Assembly (NCBI GenBank): GCA_026874595.1
Contig: CM049309.1
Location: 72,896,426 to 72,960,425, forward strand
Direction: 5' to 3'
Length of the DNA stretch: 64,000 bases
From: Sipunculus nudus
Lineage: Eukaryota; Annelida; Sipuncula; Golfingiida; Sipunculidae
In this document: piece after piece, positions 12,641-23,229 of the stretch
Numbering within the stretch: position 1 is the first letter of the stretch
Layout: each line of letters starts with the position of its first letter
Translations under genes and position numbers: made by a program
The notes under the pieces: model-generated
The model's input: only the letters and a program-made list of their open reading frames with translations
Database searches by the model: none
What the model was told of the DNA's origin: nothing

Positions 12641-12970
12641 GCAGTTTTATGTTTTATCTCTTAGGTATTTGGTTCTTCTGAGCATACCTTTATGCACAAC
12701 ATTCTGAACAGATTTGTTGAAATTTGAGAGAGGGGTTGAATACCACCCAAGGAACATGTTTTTGATTCAGTGGATTCAAACAAATTGTTGCATACATCTA
12801 GGTATAATAAAATAAAGCTATTCATTTGCATAAGGGGGCAGCTTTGTTCTGGGGGTGAGTTGGTTTGTGAAAAGTTGGATGAGAATCCTTCTGGTGGGGG
12901 TGCTGCAGATAATAAATTTTACAAGTTTTCTTTACTTTAGACATATTCTTTTATTTCAAAACTTTTGAAG

Positions 12971-13270
12971 CAAAAGAAAAGGTATGGTTCTCAGGTACTT
13001 TTTTTCAGAAACCAGTGCAGGCGGGCAATATTTTATTATTTACCATTTTTTGAATGTCTGATAAAAATGTCACATGAAAATAACAGAATTTTTTTTATAT
13101 ACAGGTAAAAGCACTTCATATCAATGGAAATATCAAAATGGTATTATTTGTATTATTTTATCTTCTTGAAAGATAATAATCAAAATAAAAAAATTTTGAT
13201 GCGGGGGGGGGGGGGGGGTGCAGCAATTGAAGCAGGCGGTGCCTGAGAACCATACCATTTATTTTTTTGC
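12971..13270. mobile_element. MITE-like foldback repeat enclosing a poly-G tract
   Basis: GGTATGGTTCTCAGGTAC at 12981-12998 faces GTGCCTGAGAACCATACC at 13239-13256, an inverted repeat with one mismatch. Looser pairing outside includes AGCAAAA facing TTTTTGCT. The enclosed 240 bp are AT-rich and carry a 16-G run at 13203-13218. No clear target duplication was found, so a DNA transposon remnant is inferred. Confidence 0.5.
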
Positions 13271-14186
13271 TAATTTTTTGCCCATTCATTCAAATTCTAA
13301 ATGTCATGACAGTGTAGGTGTATACCTAGGTCATATTTCAAAGTCCATGCACTTTCTGGAGTTTTAATTACAATTTCATAATATTTTCATGACTACAAGG
13401 TACTGAAAAAGTAGATCTTAAAGGTTGAATTTATTTTTAAAATCTGAGTGGTAGACTCCTGCTTTTTTTATTTTTTTCTTTTCATTTAATTTATTCTTAA
13501 TGAATGAAAGTATATATCCATGCATGCAAGTACAGTGAAAACTCTCAGATAAAGGCACTCATGTACCTTAATTAGTTTAGACAAACTTGTGATAATTAAA
13601 ATGAGTGTGAAAAGAGCAGTGCCTGGGTCAGTTGTTTTCTGGTTCCACAGTTAAAAAAGTAAATATATGAACAAATTCTAAAATACCATGCTATATGACT
13701 TCATGACTATTTTAAAGAGTTTCAACCCTTTCCTATAATTTCATGACTTTAAAGTGTCAATGTTATTTGAATTTCCAATGTTGTGAATTGATTTAATTAA
13801 TAAGTGGAATGTTTCAACAGGTGCAGACAATGTATTTATCCCACACTAAGCATAACATGTTTCCTAGTACACAGTTATTTGTATGTTATTGTATGATCAC
13901 TGTGAGCCAAATGACACTAAAATGTCTACTTTGACAAATGATACATTTTTCCAGTTACAAATAATAATGATGACCTTAAACATTATTCACAAGACAAATA
14001 TAAATGTACAGCAAGTGTATCAGGTAACATTTACTTTGGTATTATGCAAAAGATTGATAAATTTAAAATTTTTCAATGTTAGTAGAATATACCACATATA
14101 TAGGCATTCTGGACATATACATCATGTTTATCTCAGCCAGTTTATGCAAGCAGTCAAACATTTGTCATTTTACTGTAATTATTTTT

Positions 14187-14690
14187 GCTGGGGGGGGGGA
14201 TAATTCATTCCTTGTAACAAGTAATGGGTACACCTATTCAGATCACAGATGTTCTTTAACCAAGTGAGCTGGTACCTGTTACTGGGTTCCCTCAGATGTT
14301 GCAGAATAAAAGTAGTTTTTTTTTTTTTGGGGGGGGGGGTATAATTTGTTCCTTGTAATAATTAATGGAAACACCTATTCAGATCATAGATGTTCTTTAA
14401 CCAAGTGAGCTGGCACCTGTAACTGGGTTCCCTCAGATGTTGTAAAATAAAAGTAGTCCTTCAGACACTGTTGTTGTTAAACTAGGTTCCCTCAGATGTT
14501 GCAGAATAAAAGTAGTTTTTTTTTTTTTTTGGGGGGGGTGGGTATAATTTGTTCCTTGTAATAAGTAATGGAAACACCTATTCAGATCATAGATGTTCTT
14601 TAACCAAGTGAGCTGGCACCTGTAACTGGGTTCCCTCAGATGTTGTAAAATAAAAGTAGTCCTTCAGACACTGTTGTTGTTAAACATTTA
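14187..14690 (+). repeat. Tandem duplication with T-run/G-run junctions
   Basis: Three partial copies share TTCCTTGTAA, GATGTTCTTTAACCAAGTGA and GGGTTCCCTCAGATGTTG. Copies 2 and 3 are offset by 203 bp and nearly identical. Each begins with a G run; in copies 2 and 3 it directly follows a T run (T 14316-14328 then G 14329-14339; T 14516-14530 then G 14531-14538). Confidence 0.85.
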
Positions 14691-15017
14691 TAAAACACAT
14701 TATTATTTTCCTAAAACAACAGGTATTATTATATACTTAAGATTTATATTTCTACTTTGGTTTCTATCTGTGTATACTAGTCTGCTATGTATTGGTCTCC
14801 CCCCTCTACTCCCAGTTCACTGACTGATAAACCAGCCCTTATTATCACCCAGTAGATAATGATTGTATCCTTTGTGGTATGAAGTATTCTGTAAGTCCCC
14901 ATCTATTCTAATTCAACACATAAAAATTAAAAATTACTGTATGTATATCCAGGTTATATTCTCTCTATCACTGAGGCCTGAATTTCAGTGGTAACTATAA
15001 ATCTCCAATTTGCATTA

Positions 15018-15200
15018 TTGCCTCCTCTAGGAGGTATTCATTCATTCCCGTTGGTGTGTTTGTATACCGGTGTGTTTGTTCACAACATAACTCAAGAAAT
15101 CATGAACAGAATCTCATGAAATTCTCATTGCATTTATGAAAAGGTCCAAAGGCGAATTGATTATATTTTGGTGTTGATCCAGCTCATTGTCCGGATTCAG
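15018..15200 (+). repeat. Dispersed repeat family D, copy 1
   Basis: It begins with the palindrome CCTCCTCTAGGAGG (15021-15034), then TGTTTGTTCACAACATAACTC, and later TTTTGGTGTTGATCC. The same order occurs in reverse at 23035-23227 and 62320-62503. This resembles a repeat widespread in molluscs; the family name is not known to me. Confidence 0.55.
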
Positions 15201-15425
15201 AAACATCGATGACTAATATTCACAAATGTTCACTTATAAGTAAATGCACAAATGAACCTGTTAACATAAGATAAATAAGGAAATGCAGACATGGTGGAGG
15301 CTTGTATTCCTTGGAATTTCTAGCTGTGGATTGCAGCTAAACTTTTGTGTCAATTATTGACAATAAAGAGAGAAAAGAATTACTAGATTGAAAAGTCAGT
15401 ACAAAGAACCTAAAGACTTGCAAAT

Positions 15426-15886
15426 AAACAAGAGACCCTTAGGTCACGGCTCACAGCTGCCCAGAATTTTGTAATATTTTTGCAAATGCAAAATATACTT
15501 ATTTTTATTGTTATCTTTTATATACATATTAACATTTGAAAACATTTACAAATTCCCTTTTATTGACTTAATCTTGCAGGTACAGAAAAATAAGGAGAAA
15601 TATTTATGCCAAAGAGGAACAAAACAGTTCTTGTGATTTTGATATTAACCAGTCTTGAAGTGCAACAATAGGTTTTCAATGAAAATTTTTTTTTCCTAAA
15701 TCTTTCAAAAGAAATAAGTCAAAGTGACCCAGTGTCAGGTTTGCTAGGAGATCTTAGGGAAATCTAACTGTATATTGAATTTTGGATACACAGGTCAAAA
15801 GGTTTCAAAACAAGCCCTGCTAACCCCTGGCTGGCCAACAGACTATGATATTGCTCAGATGACTTGTAGTCAGCTGAGCTATAAAT
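15426..15886 (+). mobile_element. HINE-like element, family II, copy b
   Basis: The start AAACAAGAGACCCTTAGGTC and a degenerate CTCACAGCTGC are followed by interior sequence homologous to 11450-11700 (TTTGATATTA, GTCTTGAAGTGCAACAA, TTTGCTAGGAGATCTTAGGG). It ends in the family hairpin GCTCAGATGACTTGTAGTCAGCTGAGC. It lacks the GGAC microsatellite, having only CCTGGCTGGCC in its place. Confidence 0.6.
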
Positions 15887-16873
15887 GACTCTGATAGTGA
15901 TCAACCTATGCTAGCTTAATCTTGCTTTTAATGCATGATCAAAAAAATCTGGTGAAAGGTGTCACACTGCATCCTGTGTGTGAGGAGTGCAGGATTAATT
16001 CACTTCATCAATTCAAAATAAATGTGGCATGCTACAGTCAATGTCAGTACTGCTACAGTCTCCAGTATAACCACAGTTGCTGTGAACAGGTCTTAACCTT
16101 ATATTAGCAGTTACTCTGACACAAACATTGAGGTTACCCAGTTCAACTCATGTGACAAAATCATTCAACTCTGTACCAATCTGTTGAACTGAAAGCAAGT
16201 TCATGACAACTGTAGAACTTAATACTTTTGTTGTAGAAAATATAATAGTATTCAAATTATATTTCTAACAAATAATGCTGAGACTGCTCTTAGTCATGTT
16301 CCATCAATTTTTATTTGTTTTCTATCAATACTACTGCTCAGAAGGAATCATCTGTAAACATTATACACCTTGATTGATCCTGGTGCCATAAAGAACCTGT
16401 AAAACATTTACTGTTATCTGAATCCAGGATCCATTTATTCCTCCAGGGGGTAATCTTTATTTATCCTTACCGTAATCACAGTTTACAGACAACATGGCTA
16501 ATAAATAAGTCCTTTGGTTAACTGGTTGGTCTTGTGAATAATGTAGATGCTCCCAAGATTAACAGTTTGCCTCTGTACAATTTAACTTTTTAAAGAATTA
16601 ATTTTCCCTTTTGAAAATCTCTATTTATTCCTATTTTTCTGAATACATTAGCTGGAACAAAAGCTCCTTGTTGGTCCAGTGGACGAGGTTAATGCTCAAT
16701 AAAACAAAATCCAGCTTCTTGAATCCCTGTACAGTTTATTTTGGGTAATACCTTTTATTTCCTTTCCTCTGTATGGTAGTCAATGAATGATTGGTCCAGG
16801 TGTAGGTATTTGCTCTCTACTTGCTGCTCTTCCAGCATCCATGGTGCAATACGCATAAGGGCTGAATACAGTA

Positions 16874-17032
16874 CAGTAAAACCTCAAAACTGTAAACACC
16901 ATCAGCACCTTGATATAGCAGTAACATTTTCAAGGTGGTTAACTGAGTGAGGTCTTATTTAAAGAGAAAAATAGAATCAGGACATTCTGAGGTGGTCCCT
17001 AACCGAGGTGGTCACCAGGATTGGTTTAACTG
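16874..17032. mobile_element. 159-bp pogo-like MITE with TA duplication
   Basis: The left end CAGTAAAACC (16874) and right end GGTTTAACTG (to 17032) are imperfect inverted repeats. TA flanks both sides (16872-16873 and 17033-17034). CAGT...ACTG ends with TA duplications fit pogo/Tigger-type elements. It is too small to encode anything. Confidence 0.75.
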
Positions 17033-17625
17033 TAATGCTATACTGCACACTCCTCACTGCTTGACACCCATGACACACCGCAATATCTCACTCTTTAATG
17101 GCCAAATATCTAGTTAATATCAAGAAAAAATATTTATATTCTCTGCTGTTCTTTTATAGCTTCACACTGCAGTCTGAAGCAATATTAACTCTCTCAATAG
17201 AGTGTATATCAGACGATAAACAGTCCTTTTATATAATACAGGGCTTGCATGAGAATTTGACAAAGATTCCTTTTTTATTGCAATGTATTTTCTACCTTTA
17301 TTGCAAAAGAAGCCTCAGGCAGACCTCACATGAGGAGATCTCATTGGGGGGTCAGACAAGTGGTGCATATAAAGCTAAGGCTTTTCCAGACAATTTTTTC
17401 AAGTGACCCTACTTTGGCAGAAAGAGCCTGCTTTGCTCTGCCAGAGAAGGATGCAGTTTCTATGACAACTCAGTGTACAGGCATAAAAAAGAAATTCCAG
17501 TGATTCCAAGGCACACATTGTTCTCAATATAGCAGTGTATTAATAATAAGAATATAATAAACAATATGTACAAAAATGCAACATGTACAAATATTTTAAA
17601 GTATGTTTGAATCATTACTTAATTT

Positions 17626-18050
17626 GAAACTAGGGACCCAGGGGTCTCAACGCTCAGCTGTATTTGTCTATAAGAATATTTTGAAGAAATATTTAAGAAT
17701 GACAGTCCTGTGACAAAACTAGTCATGTTCAATATTCAAGGCAAGTTTTATGACAATCCATGCATTAATTATCAAGTTACTGGAGGTTTTGTATCAAATT
17801 TTTGATTATTCTGGAGGGTACTTACAAGCCCCATAGCTCAGAGGATATAGGTCACAGTTACCTAAATTCAGGTATCCAAGAAGATTTTTTATGAACCTTC
17901 ATAGGCTTACAGTTACAGGCTTCCAGGTTGAGCAGTTACGATTTGTGCCCTGCTAACTGAAAACCGGATGGCCAGACAGCCGGACAGACGACAGACACAG
18001 CGCCATACTTATACCTCAGATGACTTCAAGTCAGCTGAGCTAAAAAAAAA
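17626..18050 (+). mobile_element. HINE-like element, family II, copy c (internally deleted)
   Basis: The start AAACTAGGGACCCAGGGGTC contains the 5' palindrome. GCTCAGCTG at 17652-17660 matches in reverse CAGCTGAGC at 18032-18040 in the 3' hairpin. A short GGAC/GACA tract precedes the hairpin. Compared with the copy at 36164-36975 it lacks about 400 bp. The junction GTCCTGTGACAAAACTAG near 17704-17721 coincides with a TGAC present at both edges of the missing segment in the longer copy. Confidence 0.7.
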
Positions 18051-18059
18051 AACATGCAC

Positions 18060-19310
18060 CTTTTCAAAACATACATGAACTAATGCTGCAATATTCCAAA
18101 GGATCAGCAAAAATCTGAGAATTTCTTGACAGTTTTCATGAGACTGATAATTAGTTCCAATCTTGAACTGCTGAATTTCAGGAAATCCTGATAACTGGGC
18201 AGTGGGAATTCAGCATAATCTGTTGTTACAAACTTTCTCAAGAATATTTAAAAGTTTTAAAAAAAACCTTCATTTTTTGGTGGTCAGCGATTTCCTAAAG
18301 TAATTTTTATGTATGAGTTTTAGTAACAGAACTGTTTCTTTTTAAAGTGTCAATTTAGATTGAATATTCATTTTTCATATGGCATAATTACCAGAGCAGA
18401 AATGTTTGTTTCCAGATTTGACTGAAAGCCTGCATTCATTGTCATATTTAAATATGTTAAAAAAGGTTCAAGATGCTTGAAAATAAGTGGTTATATCAAA
18501 TTAAACACGAAAAATGACATTTTAATTTTGTTTTGATACCATGCACTGTTGCATATATAAAATTAATGAACACAGCACAGTAGATGTTGCAACCATATAT
18601 GGCAAAGAGCATGATTTAAGGCCAATGCAGCATCAACTCACCATACAGGCCATACAACAGGGGCTTATCAGTAATAAACTGATATCATACTGCAGCTGTA
18701 CCTTTTTTATTTTCCCACCAACCAAAACACAAAACAAAATATCCTTTGCAGTGGCAGCATCAATCCTTCTTAACACTACAATCATGTGATCATTTTGTCA
18801 ACATTTCTGGTCCAATTGCTGTTTCTGTGGGAATATCCACTGGTGAAATATGTGAACTGCAACTCTTTTATCTAAAACTATGCTGCAGCATCGAAATTTC
18901 CAAATGTTACATGTTCCAAATCACCTGACAATTTTCATATGCAAACCATTCTACTGCCCTTCAACAACCAGTCTGCGTCATTAACTTTCAGTTCACTACT
19001 GATGAAAGGAAAGCCAGCGTATTAAGTGTAATCTGCTTCAGCATTTGAAAGATATCCCAGCATGCATCATTCTGATGTGATTTTTTTTGGGTATCTTGCT
19101 AAACAAAACAGATTCTAGGTAAGATTACTTTGAAATTAACCAAGTTTACAACTGATGATGATCTAAGAGTCAAATATAAATTGCACTTTTAACTATATAC
19201 CCATAGTAATGTATATTTTATTTCACATGGATAATTTATCTATCTGTACATGTTAACTACCTTATTGGTAAAACTGGGTTTTTAATCAAACAAAAAACAC
19301 AAATACATAA
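18060..19310. other. AT-rich sequence, no gene seen
   Basis: No repeat ends, arrays or exon-like segment could be supported. An 82-codon open frame at 18541-18789 has no features beyond being open. Confidence 0.4.
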
Positions 19311-19313
19311 ATA

Positions 19314-19492
19314 CAGTAAGACCTGTCTGAAAGGCCACCTATCTTATAAGGCCACCTGTCTATCAAGACCACCTTTAAGTGAAAAGAGTGCATTCACTCT
19401 GGTTATAACTAACCTGTCTTTTTAAGGCAACCTGTGAACTAAGACCACTCTTGACCAGTCCCAAAGCTTGCCCTATTACACAGGTTTCACTG
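19314..19492. mobile_element. 179-bp pogo-like MITE
   Basis: The left end CAGTAAGACCTGT faces ACAGGTTTCACTG at 19480-19492, 12 of 13 positions pairing. TA precedes the left end; the right flank reads CA, consistent with a decayed TA. Internally GGCCACC and GACCACC motifs recur. Confidence 0.7.
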
Positions 19493-19934
19493 CATATAAT
19501 TCCATAGATAAAACCTAGCATCTCCCAGAAAATTAAACTGGTAATTTTTGCCATATGAAGCTGGGATCAAACATTTTGTTTTAATTGAGACCAAGAAATA
19601 AATATTTCCAGGGACTGTTTTGCTGGTACAGCCTGGTATGCAGACTATATTGCTTATCGGACAATATATGATGATAACAATATTATCATGAAGCATCTAG
19701 TATAAAGAAGACCCTGGATATCCAGGAGTTTTTAAAATTTACACCAACTTTTAAAGTGCACACAAGTATTGTTCCCTACTGGCAAATGAAAAAAAAAAAA
19801 AAAATTTTCAAAAGTGTGGGAGTTTTCTGGTAAATATAAGCCAACATTTTATGTTCACAAACACCATCTCTGCTGGCAAATTGAAAATACCAGTGGTACC
19901 ACTCTGGAATTTATTGGAAAAAGTGTTAAATCTT

Positions 19935-20375
19935 ACAAGAAAAAAGTATTCAATTCCCTGAAAGAAATATGAAAAATCCCAAGAAACAAATGCCAAATTG
20001 CACAATTTTTGTACACTTTAACAGCATAGATACTTCTGAAGCTTAAAGAAGCTTCAGGTAAGATCTTTGCAGTTATGTAGCTAGTTATAGAATGACTCCT
20101 CCGTATTCCATATATATCTAGTGATTCTGTCAAACAGTGGCAAGATCACAAAAAAGAAATAATCGCAAATAAAAGGCCACTTGTATGAAATATGGACAGA
20201 GTATGTCTACTGCTTTCATTAAGTTCATGTAAACCGCCTAAAATTGCCAGAAAGTTGATGGTTTGAGAAAAAAGTATTAACCCCTGAAGAAACTATGAAA
20301 AAGTATAAAAGAAGTCTTTCCTGAAAAAAGTATGTTACTTTAGAACAGGTACTGAGTGGAGGCACTGAAATACAT
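19935..20375 (+). repeat. Unclassified dispersed repeat, copy 2
   Basis: This is the partner of 12250-12640, in the same orientation and block order. It contains GTATGTCTACTGCTTTCATT, AAGTTCATGTAAACC and AAGAAGTCTTT. It has no coding frame. Confidence 0.6.
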
Positions 20376-21379
20376 AAAATGTATGTGCAGGTTATTGAAA
20401 ATGAGGAAATAGGTTGGAGCTGCATTTCCATGTGCCCATCTATAAATGTGTATATGTATATGCATTCAAAATTGCTCATATGATTTTTTAACTGTTCCAT
20501 TCATGTGACCATAAGCATATGTGCATGAAAATCATTAAAACTTTCATGCATAAGAGTCTGTGCATGTGAAGTATTAATTGTAAAGAGATTCCTGGTAAAA
20601 TGAAGTCACTCCAGCATCTTTTTATAAGGGAAAACCTGCAGATCCAAAGGACCACTAAATGTTTCTGCAAGTTCTCTTCCATAATTTCTACTGGAAATGG
20701 TCTATCAGTAATAAGGTGATAACCAGATGTTTCCAACAATGTCTACAAAATATACCTTCATCAGATTCAATGGTATTTAAGATACGGCACATAAGCAAAA
20801 TCAGTTAACTAAAAAATTATTTATAACATATACTAAAAATACTGAAAGTTTCTATTAGTGATAAGTTGATTTGCAAATGTTTAACAAAATATCTACATTA
20901 AACTTATAAAATCTAAGAGTATTTTTGAATGAATGATGACCTTAATAGTTGAAGTACTCAGGACTTAGATACACCATTACAGGCACATCGACAAGCATTT
21001 GAAGTCCTCTCATCTTTCTCTATTTACTAATAAATTAGTCAAAAGTTATTCACAAAGATAAAATCACTGTTGCAGGTAATTAATTAACAAAAAATACTCA
21101 AACATCCTTAACCTTTGATCTTTCAAAGCTGAATAGACTGCCACATGTGCATAATGCAGCATTTTGCAACAAATCATGGAGATATAAATTCTATTTGTTA
21201 ATAAATAAAGAATTTAATAAATGCCTGAAACCATGCTCAATGAAGATACTTTGGGAATTATTCATATAAAATGCCTGTATACTGAGTGGGATTCCAGTCA
21301 CTTTCTGTAGCAGACATTTTGGGAAGAAAAAGTAAAGACATTTTGGGAAGACCCCATTGCTTACACACAATTTAGCATC
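20376..21379. other. AT-rich sequence, no gene seen
   Basis: No repeat unit, hairpin or splice-bounded open frame was recognised. Confidence 0.4.
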
Positions 21380-21384
21380 TCATG

Positions 21385-21787
21385 CAGGGCTTAACATTAT
21401 CAGTTAACTGCTGACCTGGGGCAAGTATAAATGGTGGTAGGACAATCAACAGTAGGTTCCTATATGCCTGACTGGGCAAGTGGGTGCAACATACACCTTT
21501 ACACAAAAGCCTGAATCTTGACCAATCTTAAGTTGGTCACTTCCTGTTTCAGGAGAAGTGAAATCATATTTTAATACCTCTAGCTTTGATTACATGCATG
21601 TTTTGATCTTTGCAATTGCCAAAGAGAAATATAATTTAAAAAAATAATCATATGGGTCACATTTTTGTGGATGTGGCCATGATTACTGATTTTTGTGGGA
21701 CAAGTAAAAAATCATGTAAGGCAAGTAAATGCTAGTGGTCACTAGCACTACTTTGCAAATTCTTTCAAAAATTAATATCGAGCCCTG
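21385..21787. mobile_element. 403-bp MITE with CAGGGCT ends and 5-bp duplication
   Basis: The left end CAGGGCTTAACATTATCAG and right end ATTAATATCGAGCCCTG are inverted repeats. TCATG precedes the left end (21380-21384) and follows the right end (21788-21792), a 5-bp target duplication. A second member at 35676-39889 also has a perfect 5-bp duplication, which supports the size. Five-base duplications with such ends would suit a hAT5-like group; this is inference. The interior is homologous to 39655-39725. Confidence 0.75.
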
Positions 21788-21799
21788 TCATGGTGGGCT

Positions 21800-22770
21800 A
21801 TGGACTGGAAAATACATCAAGGAATAACTGAAATGAACTAATTTCAAGATTATTATTTGATTACAATTTAACTGAAGGCTTGCAATTCAATGCATCAATT
21901 ATTGTAACACTCCTAAAAGTAATGCATACAATGGATGCATATATGTGATTAAAATAAAACAGGTTTCAATTATCTGTGGCATTATGCATGCAGATAATAA
22001 CACCTACCAGTAACCAGTTTAAAAAGGTTTTGTGTGTTTGTACAAACATATAAGCAAAGCTGGTTTGTTGTGGGCGGCTGACAATTAATCTACTCATGTG
22101 GCATGCAGCCATTTAAATAAAGCATGCAGGTTTCTTTTGTAGAGAAACATGTTATCCCACAGTAGTCATGCTCATGTCTGCATCAGCCATAATTTTTTTT
22201 AACCCATGCCTAAATCATTTATAAACCAACTCCCTGGCCATGTTTTAAAATGATTTAAAAGCATTTGGATTAAACTAAATGTTTCCAAAGCAATTTCATT
22301 TAACTTGTTATTAAATGTTTAAACTGCCAGGTGAAAACATAAAACAGTACTTAAAAGGGTTTCAAAACATTTTGCATTTCCCCTGTGAGAGCGGTGTTAT
22401 TGTGTTTTTCTGATCAGACATTATTGGGTGCCTTTCTCTATTGCCTGTGCAATGTGTTTCAATGTGATTTTTCTAATAATAACCTGACATGTTGTTATCT
22501 TAAGCCTGCTGATAGCCAAAGGGGGAGTCCCCCATCCCTCCAGACCTTGAATCGATACAAAAATGCAGCAAAAATGTTTCTGAACACAAGTAAATCATGG
22601 TTACTTTGATGCATAGAAAATTTTGTGACATATTTGTGTCATGTCAGACACTGTATTGAACCACTGGAATTCCCAATGCAACATGTTTTCTTGAATCTCA
22701 ACTTAATTATCAATTATAAATCAGGGCCAGTTTGCAAATTTTGCACATGGAATGCAAGGACTTGTAAACT
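21800..22770. other. AT-rich sequence, no gene seen
   Basis: No supported feature was found. A 74-codon open frame at 22385-22609 shows no splice context. Confidence 0.4.
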
Positions 22771-22776
22771 ATAATA

Positions 22777-22860
22777 CTGTGGTTGATTGTGTGGGTTTCA
22801 TATTTTCGATGTTCACGAAAGGAGAATGATCGCAAATAATAAACCACCGTAAATAAAAGG
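22777..22860 (+). mobile_element. Solo end of the CTGTGGTTG transposon family
   Basis: TA-CTGTGGTTGATTGTGTGG, then a fold of TTTCATATTTTCG against ATAATAAACCACC, matches the left end of the complete element at 41603-42576. No partner end was found nearby, so it is truncated. Confidence 0.55.
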
Positions 22861-23034
22861 CCCCATCATCAAAGACAGGTAAAACAGCAACAGACTGATA
22901 TTATACATAATAATTATCTTGTATGTTACTGATTATCTAAGGTACCTGTTATAAACAATCAGATCTTTCAAATTTTCTGGAAACAATGAATAATGTTTTC
23001 AGGTCATTCAATATTCACTTGGTAGTCCTAGGTT

Positions 23035-23227
23035 CATCAGTGCATACGTGACTATATACATGGATATTTCTTGATGTCGTTCCTGAACCTGGATCAACAC
23101 CAAATCTAATCAATTCTTCACTGGTCCATTCACTTTTCATGACTGCATGAGTTATGTTGCATGTGAACAAACACACAAACACACAGCACAAGGGGGATAA
23201 AAGCATACCCTCCTAGCAGAGGCAAAT
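23035..23227 (-). repeat. Dispersed repeat family D, copy 2
   Basis: Reverse orientation. GCCTCTGCTAGGAGGG at the right, then TTTGTTCACATGCAACATAACTC and TGGTGTTGATCCAGG when read on the minus strand, is colinear with 15018-15200. Confidence 0.55.
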
Positions 23228-23229
23228 GG

